Part shown: piece by piece, positions 1-8,250 of the stretch
How positions within the stretch are numbered: the stretch's first letter is position 1
Layout: every line of letters begins with the position of its first letter
Assembly: GCA_051011415.1 (NCBI GenBank)
Contig: JBPCTY010000002.1
Location: 1 to 64,000 of the forward strand
DNA from: SZUA-442 sp051011415
Lineage (GTDB): Bacteria; Actinomycetota; Acidimicrobiia; Spongiisociales; UBA5794
Reading direction: 5' to 3'
Length of the DNA: 64,000 bases
The notes under the pieces: generated by a model
What the model saw: the letters and a program-made list of their open reading frames with translations, nothing else
Database searches by the model: none
What the model was told of the DNA's origin: nothing
Position numbers and translations under genes: made by a program

Positions 1-346
1 TGGTTGCCGACATGGCATTGTCGGCTGACTTTGCGTCCCTGACCGTGTCTTCGAAGACAAACGCATCGACTTCGCTGCGGTCGGCATTGAGCTGGTATCC
101 GTGCCCCATGCTTGTGATCGCATCGCCGAGCTCGGCTCGAAGGTTTGATACGAGCGTTTGAACGGTGCGCCGACCGCCTGAGGGTGGTTCCCCTCGATAC
201 GCCTGATCCACGAGGAAGTCTGTCGTCACGGGTTCGCCTGCGTGGGCGATGAGAAGCGCCAGCACAGTGCGCTGCTTCGGGCCGCCTACGGGCAGTGGCG
301 CCTCATCTTGTTGGGCCTCGGTTGGGCCGAGGACTCGAAACCGCAT
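1..346 (-). CDS. SARP/AfsR-family transcriptional regulator, N-terminal part (runs off the left edge)
   Basis: Only the first 115 codons are present, read leftwards from an ATG at 346. They form an OmpR-type winged helix of the SARP/BTAD family: an initial strand MRFRVLGPTEA, the turn LPVGGPKQRTVLALL, the segment RRTVQTLVSNLRAEL (recognition helix region) and the closing GHGYQL wing. In this family the domain is followed by a bacterial transcriptional activation domain, but that part lies outside the window, so full architecture and any sensory domain are unknown. The gene is divergent from the secreted peptidase at 603, and the shared 256-bp gap carries direct repeats of the kind SARPs bind. 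That makes the peptidase a likely target (inference). Confidence 0.85.
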   Translation of the reverse strand, partial: MRFRVLGPTEAQQDEAPLPVGGPKQRTVLALLIAHAGEPVTTDFLVDQAYRGEPPSGGRRTVQTLVSNLRAELGDAITSMGHGYQLNADRSEVDAFVFEDTVRDAKSADNAMSAT

Positions 347-431
347 CGCACGATCATACGCGGAAGGTGGGTAGGTCTGCTCGGAGCTGGGTGTTTCTGG
401 TAAGTCCATGGAGTGGACGTTCCCATGGTGG

Positions 432-497
432 TGTCAACGGCATGTCAATGGATCTTGGTGGCGCGCACCGAGGGGGGTGACGTCAAGAATGGTCAAG
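432..497. promoter_or_regulatory. Direct repeats on the regulator side of the divergent intergenic region
   Basis: TGTCAA occurs at 432-437 and 443-448, exactly 11 bp apart. Read on the minus strand these are TTGACA repeats pointing at the SARP gene. GTCAAG follows at 482-487 and 492-497, 10 bp apart. The same core, in the opposite orientation, is repeated closer to the peptidase gene. This is a candidate autoregulatory operator; binding is inferred. Confidence 0.45.
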
Positions 498-520
498 GCC
501 GAAACCCTTGATTCCCAAGG

Positions 521-582
521 CTTTGACAGTTCTTTGACATCTTTGACAGTGCTTTGACCGAGCGCTAACCGATCGCTAACCG
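521..582 (+). promoter_or_regulatory. Operator-like repeat array with overlapping tandem promoters for the secreted peptidase
   Basis: CTTTGAC(A) occurs at 521, 532, 541 and 552 (steps of 11, 9 and 11 bp), and CGCTAACC at 563 and 574 (11 bp). TTGACA at 543-548 is 17 bp from TAACCG at 566-571. TTGACC at 554-559 is likewise 17 bp from TAACCG at 577-582. So two promoter-like pairs are shifted by one repeat unit. SARP proteins are known to bind heptamer direct repeats with about 11-bp periodicity. The promoter assignment is an inference. Confidence 0.5.
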
Positions 583-593
583 CCATTTCGGAC

Positions 594-620
594 GGTGCGT
601 ACATGACACATGTACGCACC
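594..620 (+). promoter_or_regulatory. Perfect 12-bp inverted repeat spanning the peptidase start codon
   Basis: GGTGCGTACATG (594-605) and its exact reverse complement (609-620) flank a 3-base spacer. The ATG of the peptidase gene (603-605) is the end of the left arm. As RNA this would bury the start codon in a stem, and no clear ribosome binding site lies upstream. As DNA it would be a symmetric protein site just downstream of the promoter. Confidence 0.55.
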
Positions 621-1838
621 ATCGCAGCCATCGCAACAGCCACCATCGCACTCGTCCTCGTCCCACAGGTCCAGGCAGTGTCCGACACCACCGAGACGGT
701 CATCGAGACCCTTGAAATCAAGGCAATCGAGCCTCTGGCACCAATCGACACCGACGAGATCATCGACGGTGTGCGAATCGTCTCCGACGACGCCGAGGTC
801 ACCGAAATGCTGACCGGCGGGGTCGAGGCCTACGCAGCAGCTGGCTACCCAATCGAGAACACCGAGATCCGGTACGAGGAGAACGGCTGCGAAGGCATCG
901 TCGGATACCACGCAGAAGAGAAGGGCCACCACGTCGTCGTGATGTGTGTCGCCAACGAGTGGACGCTCCTCCACGAGCTGGGCCACGTGTGGGCCGACCT
1001 CTACCTGGACGAGCAGCGCCGCATCGAGTGGCTCGAGCTGCGTGGACTCGATTCGTGGCACGAGGGCGACTGGGGCGACCGGGGCACCGAGCACGTCGCA
1101 GAGATCATGGCGTATGGCCTGTACGACACGGCAACGGCGCATGTTCCCACAGGAATCGGGAACAACGACTATCGCACCGTGACCGAGGCGTACGAGTGGC
1201 TGACGGATCTGTCTCCTAAGCACCGTCAGCGCCACACGGAGGCGACGACCGGACACGAGACCACAGCCCGTGTCCCGGTTGTCGCCTCCCGCACGATCGT
1301 TCCCGCCGAAGCCCCGTCGGTGGACACGGTTGCGGACGAACTGAAGGCTGTGTCTGAGTACCAATTCCCGCTGGCCTGCGGGTACCCACGCTGGCACACA
1401 AGCCACGGCGGCTACGGCTACGTGGACCCTCGTGACTGGACCCACGTAGGCGTCGACCTCTATGCCTTCGAGGGCACGCCCGTCGTGAGCCCAGTGCACG
1501 GCGTCGTCGTGGACGCAGGTTGGCACGACATCTCCGGCTGGAAGGTCGTGGTCGAGGACCGCAACGGCTATCGGCACCGGATGGTGCACCTTGCCTCAGC
1601 GCCTACCATTTCGACAGGGATGGGTGTCGCGGCTGGGCAGCAGATCGGCCTCGTCGGCAAGTCGGGCAATGCCGAAGGCGGCGGACCGCACCTTCACTAC
1701 GAGATCTCCCTTGATGGTGAGACGATCGATCCAATGCTCTGGCTCGAGGGAACCATGGGAACGAACATCGAGGCGGCTCCCTCAAGTTTCTACACAACCG
1801 ATGCCCCGGCATGGGCAGACTGCGACAGTAGGGCCTAG
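603..1838 (+). CDS. Secreted protein with an HExxH metallopeptidase-like domain and a C-terminal M23 (LytM) domain
   Basis: 411 aa. Residues 1-25 form a signal peptide ending near PQVQA. The middle contains HELGH (H124-H128) followed about 35 residues later by EHVAEIMA, the arrangement of a gluzincin-like zinc site. The C-terminal third (about 265-390) is a peptidase M23 domain with HVGVD (H281, D285) and PHLH (H363, H365), the zinc ligands of LytM cell-wall endopeptidases. M23 enzymes cut peptidoglycan cross-bridges; the role of the first domain is unknown. The start is the ATG at 603; an ATG at 610 is out of frame. The gene lies opposite a SARP regulator and ends 4 bp inside the convergent gene that follows. 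Confidence 0.8.
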   Translation: MTHVRTIAAIATATIALVLVPQVQAVSDTTETVIETLEIKAIEPLAPIDTDEIIDGVRIVSDDAEVTEMLTGGVEAYAAAGYPIENTEIRYEENGCEGIVGYHAEEKGHHVVVMCVANEWTLLHELGHVWADLYLDEQRRIEWLELRGLDSWHEGDWGDRGTEHVAEIMAYGLYDTATAHVPTGIGNNDYRTVTEAYEWLTDLSPKHRQRHTEATTGHETTARVPVVASRTIVPAEAPSVDTVADELKAVSEYQFPLACGYPRWHTSHGGYGYVDPRDWTHVGVDLYAFEGTPVVSPVHGVVVDAGWHDISGWKVVVEDRNGYRHRMVHLASAPTISTGMGVAAGQQIGLVGKSGNAEGGGPHLHYEISLDGETIDPMLWLEGTMGTNIEAAPSSFYTTDAPAWADCDSRA

Positions 1839-2908
1839 CTGGCAGGGGGATTGCCTGCCAAGACGGCCCTCAGCCGATCCCCGTTGCGACCAAACGCCGC
1901 TTGCAGGTTTGGCAGCAAGTCACTTCTGCGTTCCTCAGGCTCGATAAAGAAGTACACAACCACATGGGTCCCATCGGCCTCAGGGGTCAAGACAGTGGTG
2001 GAGGTGAGTGTCAGCCCATCGTCGCCAACCTTGTCACGCGAGGTGAACGACGTAAACGGCTGCCAGTCGACAACCTGCTGGATGGTGACATCGGGACCGT
2101 GGGCACAGTGATTGACGGTGCCGACACCTCTGCGACCCTCGACGAACTCATCAATGCTGGTGAGGCCTTCCTGCCACTGCAGCCTCTTTCGAGGGTCGGT
2201 GAACCAGGACCACACCTCTTGAGGAGAGGCGTTGAAAACTCCCTCGAGCGATGTGTGGGCAGATTCTTTCGCCACGACGTCGTGTGCGGCAGCCTCAGCC
2301 GCTTGCCAGCGTTCCTGCAGGTTCTCGACGTAGACATCAACGGGTCCGACATCGAACTCCTCGGTGTGTTCGATGAGACCAAGGGCCTCAACGTCGACCG
2401 CCATTGCACCCACGAGTGGTGCAGTGAGCACCGCAAACGCGTTGTTGCCGATCTTGTCCTTCGCCGTCCCTTTGAGGAGTCGGTGTACCAGCACAACGTC
2501 CGAGCCGGTGAGCTCTTCGTTTCGTCCGATGCGGCGGACGACGTAGTCGCCAAGGTGGGCAAAGAACTTCAGGTCGAGCGACGGAATGAGAATGCAAGCG
2601 TTGCAGTCGCAAGTCGTGCTGTGCACAACATCGCGAAGCCTGCGGCGGAATGCGAAGTAGGTGGCCTCGATGGTGTCCAGCAGCGCTGACGCATCGATAT
2701 CGGTCGACCCGATGTACGCAAACACCGCATCGCCCTCCAGCTTGGAGACCACAAATGGGGGTTCGATCTGGGCGATGATCGTCTCAAGCAGATCGGCCAG
2801 TACGTCCTGGGCGTGTTCAAGCTCGGTGCCCTGAAGATATGCGGTGTACCCGGTGATGTCGGCAAGGAGAAGACAGCCGCGTTCGGCGGAATTGAGTGGT
2901 GTGGTCAT
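1835..2908 (-). CDS. DUF2652 cyclase-fold domain fused to an SRPBCC domain
   Basis: 357 aa from an ATG at 2908. The frame stays open to 3040, but the longer form would run over the transketolase start. Residues 1-200 resemble DUF2652, a nucleotide-cyclase-like fold: GCLLLADITGYTAYL, then KLEGDAVFAYI and a region around GNNAFAVL. The C-terminal half (about 215-350) has SRPBCC/polyketide-cyclase features (SLEGVFNASPQEVWSWFTDP, WQEGLTSIDEF), a hydrophobic-ligand pocket fold. I cannot tell whether the cyclase-like part is catalytic. It may be a sensory or regulatory protein. It is monocistronic and convergent with the M23 gene. Confidence 0.7.
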   Translation of the reverse strand: MTTPLNSAERGCLLLADITGYTAYLQGTELEHAQDVLADLLETIIAQIEPPFVVSKLEGDAVFAYIGSTDIDASALLDTIEATYFAFRRRLRDVVHSTTCDCNACILIPSLDLKFFAHLGDYVVRRIGRNEELTGSDVVLVHRLLKGTAKDKIGNNAFAVLTAPLVGAMAVDVEALGLIEHTEEFDVGPVDVYVENLQERWQAAEAAAHDVVAKESAHTSLEGVFNASPQEVWSWFTDPRKRLQWQEGLTSIDEFVEGRRGVGTVNHCAHGPDVTIQQVVDWQPFTSFTSRDKVGDDGLTLTSTTVLTPEADGTHVVVYFFIEPEERRSDLLPNLQAAFGRNGDRLRAVLAGNPPAS

Positions 2909-3002
2909 CGGCGGGAGGGTAGTGCTCGCACCTTTCGGCACCGTTCGGTCACCACAACGTGGATGTCGAAGCGACGGTACCCTCACCGCCAGCGGAGGTG
3001 GC

Positions 3003-4949
3003 ATGACACGATCGATCGAACAACGGGCAGCAGACACCATTCGGGTCCTGTCGATGGATGCGGTTCAGCAGGCGAACTCGGGTCACCCGGGGATGCCGAT
3101 GGGCATGGCCGATCTTGCAGTCGTGCTCTGGTCAAAGTACCTGAACGTTGATCCAGCGAATCCAACGTGGCGGGACCGTGACCGGTTTGTCGTCTCCAAC
3201 GGCCACGGATCCATGTTGCTCTACTCGCTGCTTCACCTCTCGGGCTTCCCGCTGTCCATGGAGGAGATCGAGAACTTCCGTCAGTGGGGTTACGAAACAG
3301 CCGGTCACCCCGAGGTCAATCACGAGATCGGGATCGAAACCACTACCGGTCCACTCGGGCAAGGCTTTGGCACGTCCGTCGGCATGGCAATCGCCGAGGA
3401 GCACCAGCGAGCCGAGTTCGGGCCGGAGCTTGTCGACCACTACACGTACGTGTTCTGTGGGGATGGTGACCTCATGGAGGGCGTCAGCGCGGAAGCCGCG
3501 TCACTCGCTGGACACCTCAGGCTGGGCAAGCTCATCGTCTTCTACGACGACAACTCGATCACCATCGACGGATCGACGGACCTCGCATTCACCGAGGACG
3601 TCCCTGCCCGATTCGCGGCCTACGGATGGCACACAATCACCGTAGATGGACACGACCGCCGTGCGATCGGCGAAGCGATTGAGGCAGCTCAGGCCGAAGA
3701 CGGCCGCCCAACTCTGATCTCAGCCAAGACGCACATCGGTTTTGGGGCCCCGAACAAGGTCGACACTTCCGGAGTGCATGGCTCACCACTCGGCGCCGAT
3801 GAGATTACGGCGACCAAGGCTGCGATGGATTGGGAACACGAACCGTTCACCGCTCCAGACGACGTGTACGCATTCTTCGGTGAAGCGCTTCGGCGGGGAA
3901 GTGATGCTCGGACGGCGTGGGAGGCCAGGCGCAACGCAGCCGACCCTGCAACAGCGGCCTCGTTCGATGCCTGGTGGGATCCCTCGCCGGCCTCACTCGA
4001 CGCTCCTTCATACGATGCCGGCTCGAAGGTCGCGACAAGGAAGCAGTCTGAGGCTGTGATCCAGCAGCTAGCTGCCCAGCGGCCTGACGTTGTTGGAGGA
4101 TCGGCTGACCTCGCACCATCGAACAACACGCTCATTGCAGATTCCACCGACTTCTCGGCCAACGATCGGACGGGGCGCAACCTGCGGTTCGGCATCCGGG
4201 AACACGCGATGGGTGCGATCCTCAACGGGATCATCCAGCACGGAGGCATGCGCGCATTCGGTGGAACATTCCTGACGTTCTCGGACTACATGCGACCATC
4301 GGTTCGCTTGGCTGCCCTCATGGGCAACCCGGCCGTGTACGTCTGGACGCATGACTCGATCTTCCTCGGCGAAGACGGACCCACGCATCAGTCTGTTGAA
4401 CATGCAGAAGCGCTGCGGGCCATTCCCGGGCTATGGCTCTTCCGGCCCGCCGACCCCACCGAAGTCGCCGTTGCATGGGAGATGGCTATCAACCGGACAG
4501 ACGGACCATCCGGCCTCCTGCTGACGCGGCAAGGCCTACCAATACCGGCGAACCCTCCAGCGAAGAGCGACGTGCTCAGGGGCGGATACATCCGCAGGCA
4601 AGGCACCGATCTTGTGATCGTGGCCACTGGGTCCGAAGTCGAGGTCGCCGAGGCTGCTGCGGACCTGCTCGCAGCTGACGGCACATCCGTCAGGGTGGTG
4701 TCGATGCCGTGTATCGAGATCTTCAACGAGCAGAACGACGAATACCGCGCAGCAGTGCTCGGAAGCGACCTCCCGGTGTTCAGCGTTGAGGCCGGCACGA
4801 CCACGGGCTGGCTTGGCATTGTTGCCAACGGAGGATCCCCGATCGGTGTCGATCGCTTTGGCGCCTCCGCACCCGCCGACGTACTTGCAGAGAAGTTCGG
4901 ACTCACCCCAGAGGCAGTCGCCTCGGTGATCCGTATCCACCAGGGCTGA
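3003..4949 (+). CDS. tkt: Transketolase
   Basis: 648 aa, the usual transketolase length. It transfers two-carbon ketol units in the non-oxidative pentose phosphate pathway using thiamine diphosphate. The N-terminus carries NSGHPGMPMG. The TPP/Mg motif GDGDLMEGVSAEAASLAGHL follows, then the pyrimidine domain around RFGIREHAMG, and a C-terminal transketolase_C domain with VATGSEVEVA. The start is the ATG at 3003, which gives the canonical N-terminus MTRSIEQRAADTIR; the frame is open back to 2844, but that extension looks non-coding. It is followed 23 bp later by pepA in the same orientation. Confidence 0.97.
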   Translation: MTRSIEQRAADTIRVLSMDAVQQANSGHPGMPMGMADLAVVLWSKYLNVDPANPTWRDRDRFVVSNGHGSMLLYSLLHLSGFPLSMEEIENFRQWGYETAGHPEVNHEIGIETTTGPLGQGFGTSVGMAIAEEHQRAEFGPELVDHYTYVFCGDGDLMEGVSAEAASLAGHLRLGKLIVFYDDNSITIDGSTDLAFTEDVPARFAAYGWHTITVDGHDRRAIGEAIEAAQAEDGRPTLISAKTHIGFGAPNKVDTSGVHGSPLGADEITATKAAMDWEHEPFTAPDDVYAFFGEALRRGSDARTAWEARRNAADPATAASFDAWWDPSPASLDAPSYDAGSKVATRKQSEAVIQQLAAQRPDVVGGSADLAPSNNTLIADSTDFSANDRTGRNLRFGIREHAMGAILNGIIQHGGMRAFGGTFLTFSDYMRPSVRLAALMGNPAVYVWTHDSIFLGEDGPTHQSVEHAEALRAIPGLWLFRPADPTEVAVAWEMAINRTDGPSGLLLTRQGLPIPANPPAKSDVLRGGYIRRQGTDLVIVATGSEVEVAEAAADLLAADGTSVRVVSMPCIEIFNEQNDEYRAAVLGSDLPVFSVEAGTTTGWLGIVANGGSPIGVDRFGASAPADVLAEKFGLTPEAVASVIRIHQG

Positions 4950-4972
4950 GCCCTCAAGCACAAGGAAGACTG

Positions 4973-6397
4973 ATGATTGATATCGCTGCTGGATCAGTGG
5001 AAGGCGCAGACCTTCTCGTCGTACCCGTTCTCGCCGACCGAACGCCCGGATCGACCTCGGAACTTGTCCCGGATCTTGATGCACATGCCGCCGTGCTCGA
5101 CGCCAAGGACTTCACGGGCAAGAAGGGCCAGAAGGTGTTCCTTCAGACAGCCGAGGGCGCCACTCCCGAGGTCCTTCTCATCGGGCTCGGAGACGAGGTT
5201 GACGCTGAGAGCCTTCGACGGGCCGCTGGCACCGCGGCGCGGTTGGCTAGCCGCTACGGAACCGTTGCGACGCTGTTGCATCACGTGGAGATCGAGCCGT
5301 CGGCTTCGGCGGTTGCGCTTGGCACCCAGCTCGGAGCCTATTCGTTCGACACATATCGCTCTGAGCCGAAGCCAAGGCAGTTTTCCAAGCTCGTGCTGAT
5401 TGGCGATATTGACAGTGACGAGGTCGATCGTGCCAACGCTGTAGCCAAGGGCGTGATGCTGGCAAGGGACCTCATCAATACACCTGCAAGGGACAAGGCG
5501 CCCAGAGTGATTGCCGACATCGCTTCGAACGTACCCGGAGATGTCGTCACCACCGTGTACGACGAGGACGAGATCGTTGAAAAGGGTTTCGGCGGCCTTC
5601 AGGCAGTGAACCTCGGTGCAGATGAACCGGCACGCATGGTGGTGATGGAATACCGGCCAGACGGCGCCACCAAGACTGTGGCGTTTGTCGGCAAGGGGAT
5701 CGTGTTCGACTCTGGCGGGCTCTCGATCAAGCCAGCTGCGGGCATGGAGACGATGAAGACGGACATGTCGGGCGCTGCTGCGGTGATTGGTGCCGTTCAG
5801 GCGATCGCAGAGCTCGGTCTGAAGGTCAACGTCGTCGGCATTACTCCACTCACAGAGAACATGACTGGCGGTTCGGCCCAGCGACCCGGGGACGTCATGA
5901 AGGCGTACAAGGGCAAGACCATCGAGGTGCTGAACACCGATGCTGAAGGACGCCTCGTGCTTGCGGACGGCATCGGCCTGGCCAACGACTTTGAGCCCGA
6001 CGTGATCGTCGATATCGCAACGCTCACCGGGGCGTGCAAGGTCGCCCTCGGTACTGCCATTGGTGGTCTCCTCGCAAACGACGACGATGCCGCCGAGCTC
6101 GTCGAGTCTGCAGCGAAGGCAGCAGGGGAGAAGTTCTGGCGGCTTCCGCTGGAGGCTGAGTACAAGAGTCTCATCGAGTCCGAGATCGCTGACATGAAGA
6201 ACACCGCAGGCCGATTCGGTGGCACTATCACGGCAGCGCTGATCCTCGAGGAGTTTGTCGACGGTACGCCGTGGGTACACCTTGATATTGCTGGTCCTGC
6301 CAGAGCTGACAGCACCGAGCACTACATCAGTAAGGGTGGATCCGGCTTCGGCGTACGCACGCTGGTTGCCGTTGCTGAGGCAATGTCGACCCCGTAG
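4973..6397 (+). CDS. pepA: Leucyl aminopeptidase (M17)
   Basis: 474 aa. This cytosolic, two-metal M17 exopeptidase releases N-terminal residues and takes part in protein turnover. The C-terminal catalytic half has GKGIVFDSGGLSIKP, MKTDMSGAAAV and the family signature NTDAEGRLVLADG near residue 322, which hold the metal ligands and catalytic residues. The N-terminal 170 residues are the Macro-like domain. An AAGGAAGA ribosome binding site precedes the ATG. The gene is probably cotranscribed with tkt. Confidence 0.96.
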   Translation: MIDIAAGSVEGADLLVVPVLADRTPGSTSELVPDLDAHAAVLDAKDFTGKKGQKVFLQTAEGATPEVLLIGLGDEVDAESLRRAAGTAARLASRYGTVATLLHHVEIEPSASAVALGTQLGAYSFDTYRSEPKPRQFSKLVLIGDIDSDEVDRANAVAKGVMLARDLINTPARDKAPRVIADIASNVPGDVVTTVYDEDEIVEKGFGGLQAVNLGADEPARMVVMEYRPDGATKTVAFVGKGIVFDSGGLSIKPAAGMETMKTDMSGAAAVIGAVQAIAELGLKVNVVGITPLTENMTGGSAQRPGDVMKAYKGKTIEVLNTDAEGRLVLADGIGLANDFEPDVIVDIATLTGACKVALGTAIGGLLANDDDAAELVESAAKAAGEKFWRLPLEAEYKSLIESEIADMKNTAGRFGGTITAALILEEFVDGTPWVHLDIAGPARADSTEHYISKGGSGFGVRTLVAVAEAMSTP

Positions 6398-6426
6398 CAC
6401 CACGGCAAGTCTGCAACAGTTCCGCA

Positions 6427-6448
6427 GGTGGGTGACTAGTTACCCACC
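6427..6448 (+). terminator. Hairpin after pepA, possible weak terminator
   Basis: A 9-bp stem (6427-6435 with 6440-6448, one G-T pair) encloses the loop CTAG. No clear T-run follows, so termination is only a suggestion from position between two genes. Confidence 0.35.
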
Positions 6449-6494
6449 GAGAAATTCTGGTTTCTTCGCTCAATCCTCTGCAACCCATACCGAT

Positions 6495-6524
6495 ACGGAA
6501 AGGAGCATCACAACTGCTCTCCGT
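6495..6524 (+). promoter_or_regulatory. 5'UTR hairpin abutting the ribosome binding site of the CAP gene
   Basis: ACGGA (6495-6499) pairs with TCCGT (6520-6524) and GAGC (6503-6506) with GCTC (6516-6519), leaving a 3-base bulge and a 9-base loop. The AGGAGG Shine-Dalgarno sequence starts at the very next base (6525). The hairpin could tune initiation or protect the mRNA end. Confidence 0.4.
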
Positions 6525-6538
6525 AGGAGGAATGGGCA

Positions 6539-7186
6539 TTGCGGAATCTTCGAAGAGTCTTCACGATCGCCGTTGCGACCTCGATCATGGTTGCCGCGTT
6601 TGCGGTGCCAGCCATGGCAGGACCCGAAGGCACGCTCTTGTCCCGTATCAATAACTCCCGCGCTGCCGCAGGACTTGCACCGGTCGAGGGCTACTGGGAT
6701 CTCACCGACGATGCTCGGGCGCATAGCGGTCGCATGATGGACACCGGAAGCATCTATCACAATCCGGCGCTCTCTGGCGTTACCGGTGTGTGGCAGAAGC
6801 TCGGAGAAAATGTCGGCGTCGGCGCCGATGCAAACAGTCTTCACGATGCGTTCATGGCCTCGGCTTCGCATCGGAGCAACATCCTTGGCGACTTCAACTA
6901 CGTCGGTGTCGGTACCAAGACCGATGACGCCGGGATCCTCTGGGTCACAGTCATATTCATGAAGGCTGCTCCTGGCCTCAACGGTGGCGGAGAGACGACA
7001 ACGACGTCGCAGCCTCCGCCGACAACGACCACTACTGCGGCACCGGCCCCAGCCCCGCAGGACCCGACCCCGCAGCTCGGCGTGCAGTCAGGGACAGCAG
7101 CCGCTGAAGCATTCTTCTCGAGCACCGTTGCAGTCTTTGTCGAAGGCGATCCGATGTTTGGCGGAAGGCCAATGGTCGTCGACTAG
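6539..7186 (+). CDS. Secreted CAP (SCP/PR1) domain protein
   Basis: 215 aa. The start is TTG at 6539, 8 bases after AGGAGG; the ATG at 6532 is out of frame. Residues 1-27 are a signal peptide ending at AMA. A CAP domain follows (about 30-140) with INNSRAAAGLAPV, ARAHSGRMMDTGSIYHNP, GENVGVG and SASHRSNILGDFNYVGVG. The HN..., GEN and HR elements are those of bacterial YkwD-like CAP proteins. After it comes a Thr/Pro/Ala-rich linker and a 35-residue tail of unknown role. The function of bacterial CAP proteins is poorly known. It is convergent with the rhodanese-ThiF gene. Confidence 0.85.
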   Translation: MRNLRRVFTIAVATSIMVAAFAVPAMAGPEGTLLSRINNSRAAAGLAPVEGYWDLTDDARAHSGRMMDTGSIYHNPALSGVTGVWQKLGENVGVGADANSLHDAFMASASHRSNILGDFNYVGVGTKTDDAGILWVTVIFMKAAPGLNGGGETTTTSQPPPTTTTTAAPAPAPQDPTPQLGVQSGTAAAEAFFSSTVAVFVEGDPMFGGRPMVVD

Positions 7187-7187
7187 C

Positions 7188-8240
7188 TCAGTTGCCACAC
7201 GCAGGACAGCCGTCCCGCCGTTCCACCATCAGGGAGGTCGTCGACGCGGTCCGGCCATCGACCAGGACCAAACGGCCTGCGAATCCTCCGTCGGCCCCAA
7301 CGAGTAGTCGCAGCACTTCAGTCGCTTGCATCGATCCAATGGTTCCTACTACCGGTCCGATGACGCCGGTCAGTGCACAGTCGAGGGTCACGTCCGAGTC
7401 CGGAGGCGACGGAAAGACGCACCGGTAGCACGGACCTTCAGGCATGACGGTCATGAGTTGACCTTCCCACCGATACACAGCCCCGCTTACGAGTGGAACG
7501 CCGAGGTCGATCGCTGCATCGTTGATTGCGTATCGAGCATCGAACCGGTCGGTTGCATCGACCACGGCATCCGACCCCTCGATCAGCTTCCGCGCGTTTG
7601 TTGCGGTGAGCATCTCGTCAATATGGTCAACTTGGATCGTCGGGTTCAAGCCCGCGGCGAACATGGCCGCCATCTGTGACTTGCTCTCCGACGCCTGCTC
7701 CGGTGTGTAGAGCGGCTGGCGCTGCAGGTTCGATACTTCCACCACGTCGCCATCGATGATCCGGAGCCGGCCTACCCCTGCACCCGCCAAGTAGGAGATC
7801 ACGGGTGCGCCAAGACCTCCCGCCCCAATCACTGTCACTGTTGCGTCGAGGATCGTGCGTTGACCAGCAGCGCCAACATCGGGGAGCTTGATCTGTCGGT
7901 CGTAGCGGTCGAGGTCGTCGAGGCTGAAACCAATCGGTGTCGTGAGCGGCTTGCCGTCTCTTCGCCATCGGTCGATGCCGCCTTCCAGCGATACGACCGA
8001 CGTGAACCCCTTTGATTCGAGTTCTCGTGCTGCAACGAGGGATCGCATCCCGACATCGCACACAGTGAGGACTGTGGTGTCTTCAGATGTGATGAAGGCC
8101 GATGGGGACTCGAGCAGCTCTGCGAGCGGGGCATGAACGGAGCCAGGGATCGTAGCTCCCGACTGGTTGGGTCGCACGTCGAGAACAACCTCGTACTCAT
8201 CGAGATTGGCATCGTGTGCTGGGGTCTCGGATCGCCTCAC
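7188..8240 (-). CDS. Rhodanese-ThiF/MoeB fusion (E1-like adenylyltransferase, sulfur carrier activation)
   Basis: 350 aa from a GTG at 8240. The frame is open to 8525, but the extension covers the next gene and has no domain. Residues 1-100 are a rhodanese domain with active-site loop CDVGMRS (Cys61). Residues 110-350 are a ThiF/MoeB domain: DRYDRQIKL, the nucleotide loop GAGGLGAPVISYLAGAGVG, DGDVVEVSNLQRQ, DATDRFDARY, and a zinc site from CYRC and CPAC. Such enzymes adenylate the C-terminus of ubiquitin-like sulfur carriers and load sulfur on them. The domain order is the reverse of MoeZ/MOCS3, where rhodanese is C-terminal. The carrier protein is not in this window. Confidence 0.85.
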   Translation of the reverse strand: MRRSETPAHDANLDEYEVVLDVRPNQSGATIPGSVHAPLAELLESPSAFITSEDTTVLTVCDVGMRSLVAARELESKGFTSVVSLEGGIDRWRRDGKPLTTPIGFSLDDLDRYDRQIKLPDVGAAGQRTILDATVTVIGAGGLGAPVISYLAGAGVGRLRIIDGDVVEVSNLQRQPLYTPEQASESKSQMAAMFAAGLNPTIQVDHIDEMLTATNARKLIEGSDAVVDATDRFDARYAINDAAIDLGVPLVSGAVYRWEGQLMTVMPEGPCYRCVFPSPPDSDVTLDCALTGVIGPVVGTIGSMQATEVLRLLVGADGGFAGRLVLVDGRTASTTSLMVERRDGCPACGN

Positions 8241-8250
8241 GGCGATGAGG

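Noticed and set aside
2844..3002. An upstream extension of transketolase by 53 residues.
   Set aside because: No domain or ribosome binding site; the ATG at 3003 gives the family N-terminus.
4994..6403. A 469-codon open frame on the minus strand, opposite pepA, and similar long antisense frames elsewhere (for example 576-1589, 41239-42492).
   Set aside because: They mirror genes with clear motifs, lack domains, and arise from the high GC content and codon bias.
6398..6538. Cyclic di-AMP riboswitch before the secreted CAP gene.
   Set aside because: The conserved ydaO core sequences are not visible; only two short hairpins are present.
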